Source: Halarchaeum grantii (lineage in GTDB: Archaea; Halobacteriota; Halobacteria; Halobacteriales; Halobacteriaceae). From it: a stretch of DNA of 64,000 bases. The notes beneath the pieces are model-generated. The model saw only the letters and a program-made list of their open reading frames with translations, was not told the DNA's origin and ran no database searches. The stretch lies in contig NZ_BMPF01000001.1 of the NCBI RefSeq assembly GCF_014647455.2, forward strand, positions 1 through 64,000, written 5' to 3'. A program made the position numbers and the translations under genes. Positions 37,245 through 45,387 of the stretch are shown here, in pieces. Position 1 is the stretch's first letter. Every line of letters starts with the position of its first letter.

Positions 37245-38705
37245 ATGAATTCCGAGAGGGGTGTTGCGGAGTCGGAGAACGCCACCGCTCGGGCGTTTCG
37301 GGAGGCCGTCGAGTGCAGCGGCCACTCGATCTACTGGACGGACACGACCGGCCGGATCGAGTACGTCAACGACGCGTTCGAGAAGCAGACGGGCTACGCC
37401 GCCGACGAAGCGGTCGGGAACAACGCGAACATCCTCCAGTCGGGCGTGCACGACGACCGGTTCTACGAGCGCCTCTGGGACACCATCCTCTCGGGCGAGG
37501 TCTGGGAGGGCGAGATCGTCAACGAGCGAAAGGACGGCGAGCGCTACGTCGCCAGACAGACGATTTCCCCGGTCACCGACGACGACGGCGACGTCGTCCG
37601 GTTCGTCGCCGTCAACGAGGACGTCACCGACCTGCGGGAGTACCGGAAGCGCCTCGAGCGCCAGCGCGACCGCTTGGAGACCGTCCTCGACGCCGTCCCC
37701 GTCCCGCTCGTCCTCACGGACGCCGACCCGGACGAGCCGATGATAAAGCAGATGAACCGGGCGTTCCGCGAGACCTTCGGCTACACCGAGCGCGAACTCG
37801 GCAGGCTGCGACTCGACGACCGCATCGTCGACGACGACGACGCCGAGGAAGCGCGCGAGATCACCGCGCAGGCGGCCGACGGTGAGCGAGTGCGGCGCGA
37901 GGTGACGCGGCGGAACGCGGCGGGCGAGCGCCGCACCTTCCTCCTCGAGGCGTCCACGGTCACCGGCGAGGCCGGCGACGAGGTGATCGCGACCTACCTC
38001 GACATCACCGACCGGAAGCGAGCGCAGGAGGAACTCGAGCGCCAGACCGCCGAGCTCGAGCGGTTCGCGGACGTCGTCAGCCACGACCTCCGGAACCCCC
38101 TGAACGTCGCCGCCGGCCACCTCGACCTCCTCGACGCCGAGGTCGACAACGAGCGCGTCGACACGATACGGGCGGCGCACGGCCGCATGCGGGAGCTGAT
38201 CGAGAACCTCCTCATGCTCGCCAAGCAGGGGCGGACGATCGACGAGACCGAGCCGGTGGCGGTCAGTGATGCCGCGCGGCGGAGTTGGGAGACGATCGGG
38301 ACGGCGGGCGCGACGCTCCGCGTCGAGAGCACGGCCACCATCCGGGCGGACGAGAGCCGGCTCGGCCAGCTCTTCGGGAACCTCTTCCGCAACGCAGTCG
38401 AACACGGCACGACCGGCGCGTCGCTCGCGCCGGCGGACGCGGCCGAGGACGGCGCCGGCACCGTCACGGTCACGGTCGGCGACCTCGAGGACGGCTTCTA
38501 CGTCGCGGACGACGGCCCGGGCATCCCCGACTCGGAGCGCGAGCGCGTCTTCGAGACCGGCCACACGAGCGCGGCGGACGGGACGGGGCTCGGGCTCTCG
38601 ATCGTCGCGGAGATCGCGGACGCGCACGGCTGGGACGTCACCGTCACGGAGAGCGACACCGGCGGCGCCCGCTTCGAGTTCACGGGCGTGACCTGCCTCA
38701 CGTGA
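37245..38705 (+). CDS. Soluble PAS-PAS sensor histidine kinase
   Basis: 486 residues without signal peptide or membrane span, hence a cytoplasmic sensor. PAS/PAC 1 at about 20-135 (HSIYWTDTTGRIEYVNDAFE, ILQSGVHDDRFYERLWDTIL, the typical NPR-like loop), PAS 2 at about 140-255, HisKA with phospho-acceptor His 280 in VVSHDLRNPLNVAAGHL, and HATPase_c with LFRNAVEHG, DDGPGIPDSER and GTGLGLSIV. No response regulator is adjacent, as is common in haloarchaea. Signal unknown; the PAS loops show no obvious cofactor residue. Confidence 0.93.
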   Translation: MNSERGVAESENATARAFREAVECSGHSIYWTDTTGRIEYVNDAFEKQTGYAADEAVGNNANILQSGVHDDRFYERLWDTILSGEVWEGEIVNERKDGERYVARQTISPVTDDDGDVVRFVAVNEDVTDLREYRKRLERQRDRLETVLDAVPVPLVLTDADPDEPMIKQMNRAFRETFGYTERELGRLRLDDRIVDDDDAEEAREITAQAADGERVRREVTRRNAAGERRTFLLEASTVTGEAGDEVIATYLDITDRKRAQEELERQTAELERFADVVSHDLRNPLNVAAGHLDLLDAEVDNERVDTIRAAHGRMRELIENLLMLAKQGRTIDETEPVAVSDAARRSWETIGTAGATLRVESTATIRADESRLGQLFGNLFRNAVEHGTTGASLAPADAAEDGAGTVTVTVGDLEDGFYVADDGPGIPDSERERVFETGHTSAADGTGLGLSIVAEIADAHGWDVTVTESDTGGARFEFTGVTCLT

Positions 38706-38821
38706 CCGCGCGGCCGCGTCGCACCGCCCGTCGCGCAGCCGCAGTCGCGGCGACGCGACGAACCGGTCGATACCTAAGGGGCGAGCGCGAACGGGCACGT
38801 AGCGACCCATACGGGCCCAGA

Positions 38822-39187
38822 ATGAGCGCACCAGACGACGACCCCGACCTCTCGCGCGTCCTCGACGCGCTCGATGATGCGGACTGTCGGGCGTTCCTGC
38901 GCGCTCTGGACGAACCAATGACGGCGAACGAACTCTCGGAGGCGTGTGACGTACCGCTCTCGACCACCTACCGGAAACTCGAGTCGCTGACGGAGGCGAC
39001 GCTCGTCGCGGAGGAGACGGAGGTCCGCCCGGACGGCCGGCATCGCTCGCGCTATCGGGCGGACTTCGACGCCATCGAGGTCGCCTTCGACGACGGGCGC
39101 GAGCTGACCGTGGAGATCGACCGCCCGCCGCGCGGGCCGTCCGAGCGTCTCGCGGACATCTGGTCGGAGGTGCAACGCGAGACGTGA
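38822..39187 (+). CDS. Winged-helix transcriptional regulator
   Basis: 121 residues. ArsR/MarR-like HTH: LSRVLDALDDADCRAFLRAL, PMTANELSEACDVPLSTTYR, KLESLTEATLVAEETEVRPD, then a beta wing GRHRSRYRADFDAI. Its stop overlaps the GTG of the next membrane gene by 4 bp; the pair HTH plus small membrane protein recurs in haloarchaea, suggesting a membrane-linked sensor-regulator unit. Effector unknown. Confidence 0.85.
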   Translation: MSAPDDDPDLSRVLDALDDADCRAFLRALDEPMTANELSEACDVPLSTTYRKLESLTEATLVAEETEVRPDGRHRSRYRADFDAIEVAFDDGRELTVEIDRPPRGPSERLADIWSEVQRET

Positions 39188-39474
39188 CCCCGACCGGACT
39201 CGGCCTCACGACGCTCGTCACGCTCCTGAAGACAGTGACGCTGCTGCTCGGCGGCGCTATCACCTACTTCGCCTACGAGGCGTCCGTCCGTACGGGAGCG
39301 CGCTCCATCCGGCTGCTCGCCGTCGGCTTCGGCGTCGTCACCGTCGGCGCGCTCGTCGCCGGCATCGTCGACACCCTCCTCCACGTCGGCACGATGCTCG
39401 CGCTCGTCGCCGAGGGCTCGTTCACCGCCGTCGGCTTCGCGATCATCCTCTACTCGCTCTACGTGGAGGACTGA
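39184..39474 (+). CDS. Small three-span membrane protein (DUF7521-like)
   Basis: 96 residues starting at GTG 39184. Three hydrophobic helices: LVTLLKTVTLLLGGAITYFA, RLLAVGFGVVTVGALVAGIV and LALVAEGSFTAVGFAIILYS. Translationally coupled to the winged-helix gene. In other haloarchaea similar proteins always follow such a regulator, so a role in sensing or in regulator control is likely but unproven. Confidence 0.75.
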   Translation: MTPTGLGLTTLVTLLKTVTLLLGGAITYFAYEASVRTGARSIRLLAVGFGVVTVGALVAGIVDTLLHVGTMLALVAEGSFTAVGFAIILYSLYVED

Positions 39475-39593
39475 GACGCCTGTGGCGTCGCGGGCGACCG
39501 GGCGCGACGCGGCGTGCCCGGTGGGCACGTGACACGCCACCGCAGTCCGCCCCGTATCCGCAGGTTCAAGTAATACCGAGAGAACCGTGGGGT

Positions 39594-40061
39594 ATGCACC
39601 GAGTGCGGACTGACGAACACTCCGAGGCGTTCGCGGGCGAGCGAACCCTCCGCGTCGGCGCCGAGCGACCCATCCGGATCAGCGCCGGTCACCGCCTCCT
39701 CCACCACGACGGGAAGTGCGCGCGCCCACACGGGCACAACTACGAGCTCACCATCACCCTCCGCGGCGAACTCACCGACGAGGGCTGGGTGGCGGACAAG
39801 GGCGACGTGACGGACGTCGTCGAGCGCTGGGACCACCGCTTCCTCGTCGAGGCGGGCGACCCGCTGATCGAGGCCTTCGAAGCGAGCGGCGACGGCGACG
39901 CGCTCGTCGTCCTCGAACGCCCGCCGACGGCGGAAGTGATGGCGGCGACCCTCGAGGCCGAACTCGCCGACGCGCTCCCCGACACCGTCAGCGAGGTGGC
40001 CGTCTCCGTCCGCGAGACGAGCGAACTCGACGCCACCGGAGGGGCGACGCCGTGCCGGTGA
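39594..40061 (+). CDS. queD: 6-carboxytetrahydropterin synthase-type enzyme (archaeosine pathway)
   Basis: 155 residues of the PTPS/QueD family. Zinc His in ISAGHRLLHHDGKCARPHGHNY and the catalytic Cys in the same segment; ADKGDVTDVVERWDHRFLVE is the second motif, and PTAEVMAATLEAELADAL the third. It converts dihydroneopterin triphosphate to 6-carboxytetrahydropterin, second step to preQ0. Head of the queD-queE-folE-queC operon; AAGTAATACC just upstream may be its TATA box. Confidence 0.93.
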   Translation: MHRVRTDEHSEAFAGERTLRVGAERPIRISAGHRLLHHDGKCARPHGHNYELTITLRGELTDEGWVADKGDVTDVVERWDHRFLVEAGDPLIEAFEASGDGDALVVLERPPTAEVMAATLEAELADALPDTVSEVAVSVRETSELDATGGATPCR

Positions 40062-40828
40062 ACGACGCGGCGGGAGACAGCTCACCCGCCGACGCACCCG
40101 CCGAGAGCCTCCCGGTCAACGAGCTCTTCCACTCCCTCCAAGGCGAGGGGACGCTCGCCGGCGTCCCCTCGACGTTCGTTCGCACCGCCGGCTGTAACCT
40201 CCGGTGTTGGTTCTGCGACTCCTATCACACCTCGTGGGAGCCCACCGGCGACTGGATGGGTCTCTCGGAGATCGTCGCCGCCGTCGAGGAGCGCCCCGGC
40301 GAGCACGTCGTCCTCACCGGCGGCGAGCCGCTGGTCCACGAGCGCGCCGTCGAGTTGCTCGAACGCCTCGACGAGTTGGGCTACCACACGACCGTCGAGA
40401 CGAACGGCACCATCTACCGGGACGCGCCCATCGACCTCGCGAGCGTCAGCCCGAAACTCGCCTCCAGCACGCCCACTGCGGAGAACGCCCCCGAGGACGT
40501 CGACCCCGGCGTCTGGACGGAGCGCCACGAGGAGCGCCGCGTCGACGTCGAGACGCTCGCCGACCTCCTCGACGCCTACGACTGCCAGTTCAAGTTCGTC
40601 GTCACGGACGAATCGGACGTCGAGGACGTCGAGGACCTCGTCGCACGCGTCGCGGACGCCGCCGACGCGAACGCGGACGATATCGACGTGCTTCTCATGC
40701 CCGAGGGCCAAACACGAGACCAACTAGACGAAACCCGGAACGCCGTCGCCGAGCTCGCGATGGAGTACGGCTACCGCTACACGCCGCGCCTCCACGTCGA
40801 CCTCTGGAACGACGCCCCCGGGACCTGA
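40052..40828 (+). CDS. queE: 7-carboxy-7-deazaguanine synthase
   Basis: 258 residues from GTG 40052 (a second GTG at 40058 is possible). Radical SAM enzyme with FHSLQGEGTLAGVPSTFVRT and the cluster motif CNLRCWFCDSYHTSW (CX3CX2C), VVLTGGEPLVHERAVELLER and VSPKLASSTPT. Rearranges 6-carboxytetrahydropterin to CDG. Overlaps the end of queD and is 4 bp from folE, so all steps are coexpressed. Confidence 0.94.
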   Translation: MPVNDAAGDSSPADAPAESLPVNELFHSLQGEGTLAGVPSTFVRTAGCNLRCWFCDSYHTSWEPTGDWMGLSEIVAAVEERPGEHVVLTGGEPLVHERAVELLERLDELGYHTTVETNGTIYRDAPIDLASVSPKLASSTPTAENAPEDVDPGVWTERHEERRVDVETLADLLDAYDCQFKFVVTDESDVEDVEDLVARVADAADANADDIDVLLMPEGQTRDQLDETRNAVAELAMEYGYRYTPRLHVDLWNDAPGT

Positions 40829-40832
40829 GACG

Positions 40833-41447
40833 ATGACCGACGGAACACCGACATCCACCACCGACGCCGAATCGCACGCCGAGCACCCCGTGGACCGCGA
40901 CCAGTTGAGTCACGCGACGCGCCTCATCCTCGACGCGGTCGGCGAAGACCCCGAGCGCGACGGCCTCGTCGACACGTGGGAGCGCCGCGTCCCCGCCGCC
41001 TACGAGGAGCTCACCGAGGGCTACCGCGAGGCCGAGAAGCCGACGATGCGCACCTTCGAGGCCGAGGGCGACGACCTCGTCGTGAAGACCGGGATCCCGT
41101 TCTACTCGCTCTGCGAGCACCACCTCCTCCCCTTCCACGGCACCGCGCACGTCGCCTACCGGCCGGACGGCGAGGTCGTCGGCCTCTCGAAGCTCGTCCG
41201 CTACGTCAAGTGGGCGTCGCGGCGCCTCACCATCCAAGAGCAGCTGACGCGCGACGTCGCCGAGGGGCTACACGAGGAGGTCGGCGCGGACGCCGTCCTC
41301 GTCGAACTCTCCGCGACGCACATGTGCGAGGCGATGCGCGGCGTCGAAGCCCACACCACGACGACGTCGCGCGCGAGCGTCGGCGCGTTCGACGACGCCG
41401 AGCGCCAGCGCTTCCGCGACGCCGTCGCAGCGGAGGGCAGGCGATGA
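40833..41447 (+). CDS. folE: GTP cyclohydrolase I (FolE type)
   Basis: 204 residues, classic FolE1. Zinc ligands Cys and His in YSLCEHHLLPFHG and Cys in THMCEAMRGVEAHTTTT; GLSKLVRYVKWASRRLTIQE binds GTP. Converts GTP to dihydroneopterin triphosphate. Most archaea use the unrelated MptA (GCYH-IB), so a FolE1 inside the queuosine-type operon is noteworthy. The product would feed queD directly; a contribution to folate-type cofactors is possible. Overlaps queC by 4 bp. Confidence 0.95.
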   Translation: MTDGTPTSTTDAESHAEHPVDRDQLSHATRLILDAVGEDPERDGLVDTWERRVPAAYEELTEGYREAEKPTMRTFEAEGDDLVVKTGIPFYSLCEHHLLPFHGTAHVAYRPDGEVVGLSKLVRYVKWASRRLTIQEQLTRDVAEGLHEEVGADAVLVELSATHMCEAMRGVEAHTTTTSRASVGAFDDAERQRFRDAVAAEGRR

Positions 41448-42160
41448 GCGCGAGCGACGACGGCGCGGGCGACGCGGCCGCCAAGAAGGCGGTCGTCCTC
41501 GCGTCCGGCGGGATGGATTCCGCGACCGCCATCGCCGTCGCGAAGGAGCGCGGCTACGAGGTCTGCCTCCTCCACACGAGCTACGGCCAGCGCACCGAGG
41601 CCAAGGAGTACGAGTGTGCGACCGCGCAGGCCGAGCACTTCGACGCCGCCGACTTCCTCCACCTCAACCCCGACCACCTCGCCGCCATCGGTGGCTCCGC
41701 GCTCACCGACGACGACATCGACGTCCCCGAGGCCGACCTCGACAGCGAGGACGTCCCCGTCTCCTACGTCCCCTTCCGAAACGCGAACCTCCTCGCGATG
41801 GCCGTCTCCTACGCCGAAGCCCAGGACTGCGAGGCCGTCTTCATCGGCGCGCATTCCGAGGACTTCTCGGGCTATCCGGACTGCCGGCCGGAATTCTTCG
41901 ACGCCTTCCAGCAGGTCGTCGACGTCGGCACCAAGGACGACACCGACATCGGCATCGAAGCGCCGTTCACCGAGTGGTCGAAGACCGACATCGCCGAGCG
42001 CGGCCTCGAACTCGACGTCCCCTACGAGCTCACGTGGAGCTGCTACCGCGACGAGGAGCCCGCGTGTGGCACGTGCGACGCCTGCGCCTTCCGCCTCGAG
42101 GCGTTCCGGAACGCCGGCGCGCGCGACCCCATCGACTACGCCGAGCGCCCCGACTACTGA
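41444..42160 (+). CDS. queC: 7-cyano-7-deazaguanine (preQ0) synthase
   Basis: 238 residues. ATP-pyrophosphatase P-loop VVLASGGMDSATAIAVAKER, YGQRTEAKEYECATAQAEHF, PFRNANLLAMAVSYAEAQDC, and a zinc site CYRDEEPACGTCDACAFRLE with four Cys. Makes preQ0 from CDG, ATP and ammonia; preQ0 is then inserted in tRNA by archaeosine transglycosylase, which is not in this window. Last gene of the operon. Confidence 0.96.
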   Translation: MSASDDGAGDAAAKKAVVLASGGMDSATAIAVAKERGYEVCLLHTSYGQRTEAKEYECATAQAEHFDAADFLHLNPDHLAAIGGSALTDDDIDVPEADLDSEDVPVSYVPFRNANLLAMAVSYAEAQDCEAVFIGAHSEDFSGYPDCRPEFFDAFQQVVDVGTKDDTDIGIEAPFTEWSKTDIAERGLELDVPYELTWSCYRDEEPACGTCDACAFRLEAFRNAGARDPIDYAERPDY

Positions 42161-42163
42161 GCG

Positions 42164-42505
42164 ATGGAACGAACCGTCTGCGGCGTCACCGTCCGCGGCG
42201 TCGACGTCGACGCGGCGACGCGCTGTGCGCACTACGGCGAGGCGTGGGACGTCGTCGCCATCCGCGCGGCGTGCTGTGACACCTACTACCCGTGTCACGC
42301 CTGCCACGACGCGGTCGCCGACCACGGGCACACCGTGCTCGCGCGCGAGTCGTTCGACGACCCCGGCGTGCTCTGCGGGGCGTGCGGCGACACGCTCACC
42401 GTCCACGAGTACGCGGCCTGTGACGACGCCTGCCCCGCGTGCGGCCACGCGTTCAACCCCGGCTGTACGCGTCACTGGGAGCGTTACTTCGCGCCCCGCG
42501 ACTGA
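42164..42505 (+). CDS. CHY zinc-finger protein
   Basis: 113 residues with a CHY-type zinc-binding pattern: RCAHYGEAWDVVAIRAACCD, TYYPCHACHDAVADHGHTVL, LCGACGDTLTVHEYAACDDA, CPACGHAFNPGCTRHWERYF. At least ten Cys and several His. In other organisms the CHY domain appears with ubiquitin-ligase-like or import factors (Hot13); its archaeal role is unknown. It begins 3 bp after queC and may ride on that transcript. Confidence 0.85.
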   Translation: MERTVCGVTVRGVDVDAATRCAHYGEAWDVVAIRAACCDTYYPCHACHDAVADHGHTVLARESFDDPGVLCGACGDTLTVHEYAACDDACPACGHAFNPGCTRHWERYFAPRD

Positions 42506-42530
42506 CGCCGGATGCGTTAGCGCCCACCCG

Positions 42531-42558
42531 GAAACACTTGCAACGGTGGGGGGTGTTG
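42531..42558 (+). repeat. Isolated ORB-like element far from the orc gene
   Basis: GAAACACTTGCAACGGTGG followed by a G run matches the origin repeats at 49.0-51.3 kb almost perfectly (GAAACACTTGCA then RCGGTGG and a G-rich tail). It stands alone in the 240-bp gap between the CHY gene and rpl11, G-tail pointing right. Origin-recognition site or stray copy. Confidence 0.6.
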
Positions 42559-42709
42559 TGACACGGGGACCGAGAGCGGAGACACGGAACCGGTGACCGA
42601 GCGACGCACTCTTCGGGAGAACGGTCGAGACGTGAGAAACACGCCTCAATGAGAACGTGGGCGGGACGGGGCCCCGCTGGCTCTCGCCTCGTCAGGTCTC
42701 GGCGAGAAC

Positions 42710-42734
42710 GCCGGCGAATCGCAGATTCGCCGGC
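42710..42734 (-). terminator. Perfect hairpin downstream of rpl11
   Basis: GCCGGCGAATC and GATTCGCCGGC are exact inverted repeats of 11 bp separated by 3 nt, starting 11 bp after the rpl11 stop. There is no T-run behind it on the minus strand, so it may work as a structured transcript end or processing/stability element rather than as an oligo-T archaeal terminator. Confidence 0.55.
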
Positions 42735-42745
42735 CTTCGCGTCGC

Positions 42746-43225
42746 TTACGCTTCCGCGAGAACGTCGTCGAACTCGCCGTCGTCGACGCGGGCCTTGAAG
42801 CCGCGGGCGTCCTCGCCCTCGATGGTGACACCGAGCGTGACGCAGGTGCCGGCGACTTCCTTCGCGGCGTTCTTCGTGTCGTACGCGAGCAGGTCGGGCT
42901 TCTTCTGCTCGGCGATGGACTTCAGCTGCTCGATGGAGAGGTCCGCGACGAAGTTCTCCTGGGGCTCGCCGCTCCCGGTCTCGAAGCCGGCTTCGTCCTT
43001 GATGAGCTCCGCCGTCGGCGGAACGCCGACCTCGATGCTGAAGGAGCCGTCCTCCTCGTACTCGATGGTGACGGGGACTTCGGTGCCGTCGAAGGCCGCC
43101 GTCTGGTCGTTGATCTCTTCGACGACCGCCTGCACGTCGACGGGCGTGGGGCCGAGCTCGGGGCCGAGGGGCGGGCCGGGGTTGGCCTGCCCGCCGGGGA
43201 CGAGTACTTCGATGGTATCAGCCAT
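42746..43225 (-). CDS. rpl11: 50S ribosomal protein L11 (uL11)
   Basis: 159 residues. IEVLVPGGQANPGPPLGPEL with the L11 GPPLGP motif, PTPVDVQAVVEEINDQTAAF, EVPVTIEYEEDGSFSIEVGV, and the C-terminal RNA-binding domain AKEVAGTCVTLGVTIEGEDA. Unlike the common archaeal rpl11-rpl1-rpl10-rpl12 order, no other stalk-protein gene follows here; the gene ends in a hairpin. Confidence 0.97.
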   Translation of the reverse strand: MADTIEVLVPGGQANPGPPLGPELGPTPVDVQAVVEEINDQTAAFDGTEVPVTIEYEEDGSFSIEVGVPPTAELIKDEAGFETGSGEPQENFVADLSIEQLKSIAEQKKPDLLAYDTKNAAKEVAGTCVTLGVTIEGEDARGFKARVDDGEFDDVLAEA

Positions 43226-43248
43226 GCGTGAACGAAGTTTCGCGGCGG

Positions 43249-43256
43249 ATTTAAAC
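43249..43256 (-). promoter_or_regulatory. TATA box of rpl11
   Basis: GTTTAAAT on the minus strand, about 27 bp before the rpl11 ATG, in otherwise GC-rich sequence. Spacing predicts a leaderless or nearly leaderless mRNA. Confidence 0.6.
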
Positions 43257-43330
43257 GGTTCGAATCGGGAGCGTGGTTGCGCACGGTTCGCGGTGCTGCC
43301 GCGACGTGGGTTAGCAGAAACGCGTGTGGA

Positions 43331-43531
43331 TCACGGGAGCGTGATGCCCTGTCGAGCGAGGAAGGCGCTGGCCTCCTGGATCTCGACCGGGCTCCCGATG
43401 ACGCGGACGACGTCGTCGCGCTCGAAGACCGTGACGGTGAACCGCTCGGTGAGTTCGGCCTCGACGCCGTCGAGCGCACCGGCCGGGAGGACGATCTCCG
43501 TGCTGTCGCGGTACGTCGACGGATCCGACAT
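43331..43531 (-). CDS. VNG_1110C-type small conserved protein
   Basis: 66 residues: TEIVLPAGALDGVEAELTER, FTVTVFERDDVVRVIGSPVE, IQEASAFLARQGITLP. This is an alpha/beta protein of KH- or ACT-like size with no catalytic motif. Position next to rpl11 and a DRG GTPase matches the Halobacterium gene VNG_1110C, which is how I named it (memory of gene order). A ribosome- or RNA-related role is only a guess. Confidence 0.7.
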   Translation of the reverse strand: MSDPSTYRDSTEIVLPAGALDGVEAELTERFTVTVFERDDVVRVIGSPVEIQEASAFLARQGITLP

Positions 43532-43635
43532 GTCGGCTACTCTCGCGAGGGCGGCTATGAACGTGTCGAAGTTCGCGACTGCACGCGGGGGACCGGACGA
43601 AAGTGCTTTCCGGCGAGACGGCCCAGTTCCGGGTA

Positions 43636-44748
43636 ATGGGACTGGAGGAGGAGATCGAGGAACTCGAAGAGGAGATCGCCGACACTCCGTACAACAAGTC
43701 GACGGAGGCCCATATCGGCCGGCTGAAGGCGAAGCTCTCCGAGAAGAAGGAGAAGCTCGAGCAGCAACAGTCCGGCTCGGGCGGTGGCGGCGGCTACTCC
43801 GTCAAACAGCACGGCGACGCCACCGTCGCGCTCGTCGGCTTCCCCTCCGTCGGCAAGTCCACGCTCGTGAACGCGCTCACGAACGCCGGCAGCGAGGTCG
43901 GCGCGTACGAGTTCACGACGCTCGACGTCAACCCCGGGATGCTGAAGTATCGCGGCGCGGACATCCAGATCCTCGACGTCCCCGGGCTCATCGAGGGCGC
44001 GGCGGGCGGGCGCGGCGGCGGGCGCGAAGTCCTCTCCGTCATCCGGTCCGCGGACCTCGTCGTCTTCGTCCTCTCAGCCTTCGAAATCGACCAGTACGAC
44101 CGGCTCTACGACGAACTCTACGACAACAAGATCCGCCTCGACACCGAGCCACCGCACGTCCGCATCTCGAAGAAGATCAAGGGCGGCATCGACGTGAACA
44201 CCTCGGGCGACCTCGAACTCGACAACGACACCGTCCGGGAGGTGTTGCGCTCGCAGGGCTACGTGAACGCGGACGTCACCATCCGCGGGAACCCGGACGT
44301 GGACGAGCTCGTCGACGGCGTGATGGCCAACCGCGTCTACCTCCCCTCCCTGACGGTCGTGAACAAGGTCGACCTCATCGAGCCCTCCTACGCGGAGACC
44401 GTCAAGAGCGAGCTCCGCGAGCGAGACATCGACCCCGACGAGGCGGTGTTCATCAGCGCGCACGAGGAGCGCGGCCTCGACGCGCTGAAAGACCGGCTGT
44501 GGAGCGAACTCGACCTCATCCGAGTCTACATGGACAAACCGGGTCGCGGCGTCGACTACGACGAGCCGCTCGTGTTGCGTCGCGGCGAGACGGTGGACGA
44601 CGCGCTCGACCGACTCGGCGGCGACATGGACGACCGCTTCCGTTTCGCACGCGTCTCCGGCCCGTCCGCGAAGCACGACGACCAGCAGGTCGGGCGCGAC
44701 CACGTCCTCGAGGACGAGGACGTCCTCCGCCTCATCGTGCGGCGCTGA
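43636..44748 (+). CDS. DRG-family GTP-binding protein
   Basis: 370 residues of the developmentally regulated GTP-binding (DRG/Obg-related) family. N-terminal helical hairpin GLEEEIEELEEEIADTPYNK with basic KLSEKKEKLEQQQ; G1 GFPSVGKST at 68-76; G2/G3 YEFTTLDVNPGML and DVPGLIEGAAGGRGGGREVL; G4 VVNKVDLIEP; G5 ISAHEERGL; C-terminal TGS domain (IRVYMDKPGRGVDYDEPLVL). Ribosome-associated translation factor. A GAAAG-TG-CTTTC inverted repeat lies 26 bp upstream. Confidence 0.95.
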   Translation: MGLEEEIEELEEEIADTPYNKSTEAHIGRLKAKLSEKKEKLEQQQSGSGGGGGYSVKQHGDATVALVGFPSVGKSTLVNALTNAGSEVGAYEFTTLDVNPGMLKYRGADIQILDVPGLIEGAAGGRGGGREVLSVIRSADLVVFVLSAFEIDQYDRLYDELYDNKIRLDTEPPHVRISKKIKGGIDVNTSGDLELDNDTVREVLRSQGYVNADVTIRGNPDVDELVDGVMANRVYLPSLTVVNKVDLIEPSYAETVKSELRERDIDPDEAVFISAHEERGLDALKDRLWSELDLIRVYMDKPGRGVDYDEPLVLRRGETVDDALDRLGGDMDDRFRFARVSGPSAKHDDQQVGRDHVLEDEDVLRLIVRR

Positions 44749-44859
44749 CACCGCGTCCTCCGTTCTCCCTCCCCCGAGCGCCGCGTTTCCCGCTCGACCA
44801 CCCCGTTCCGTTCGCGGAGACCGAAAGACCCTCACTCGACGCGCCGCACTCTCTTCGAT

Positions 44860-45339
44860 ATGTCCACGCGCCGCCCACTCCGACGTCTCCTCGTCCTCGT
44901 CGCCGTCGGGTTACCGCCGTGGACGGTGATCCAGTGGTCGAGCGGCACGGGCGCGAACGGCTACGGCGCCTACTTCGCGTACGGCATCGGCGACGTCGCG
45001 GGGCCGCTCGGGCCGCACTTCACGCCCCTCCCGACGTACGTCTCGCAAGCCGTCCTGAACGCCTATTGGCTCCAGGCGTGGCCGACGGCGGCGTTCCTCT
45101 ACGGGTGTGCGCTCGCGAGCGCCGCGCTCGCGCTCGTCGGACGCGAGGACCGGCGCGTGACTGCGGGCCTGCTGGCGATGGCCGGCGCGAGCGCGGGCCT
45201 GCACGCGACCGGACTCGTCGTCCACAACGCCCGTCTCGCCGTCCTTCCGCTCGGAACGCTCCTCCTGTGGACCGCCGCGCTCGCGCTCTACCGCGACGCC
45301 CTCCGGCGGCTCATCTTCGTCCGGCCGGAGTCCACTTAA
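44860..45339 (+). CDS. TIGR04206-family membrane protein
   Basis: 159 residues with four or five membrane spans: LLVLVAVGLPPWTVIQWSSG, AWPTAAFLYGCALASAALAL, VTAGLLAMAGASAGLHATGL, VLPLGTLLLWTAALALYRDA. The phrase VGREDRRVTAGLLAMAG recalls TIGR04206 haloarchaeal membrane proteins. Function unknown. Confidence 0.7.
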   Translation: MSTRRPLRRLLVLVAVGLPPWTVIQWSSGTGANGYGAYFAYGIGDVAGPLGPHFTPLPTYVSQAVLNAYWLQAWPTAAFLYGCALASAALALVGREDRRVTAGLLAMAGASAGLHATGLVVHNARLAVLPLGTLLLWTAALALYRDALRRLIFVRPEST

Positions 45340-45387
45340 TCGGCCGCCTCCGGTACGCTTACCTCCCGCGCGGTACACCACTCGCCC

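Noticed and set aside
43599-43610. GAAAG-TG-CTTTC inverted repeat before the DRG gene
   Set aside because: Five-base arms only and no second supporting signal; mentioned with the gene but not called as an operator.
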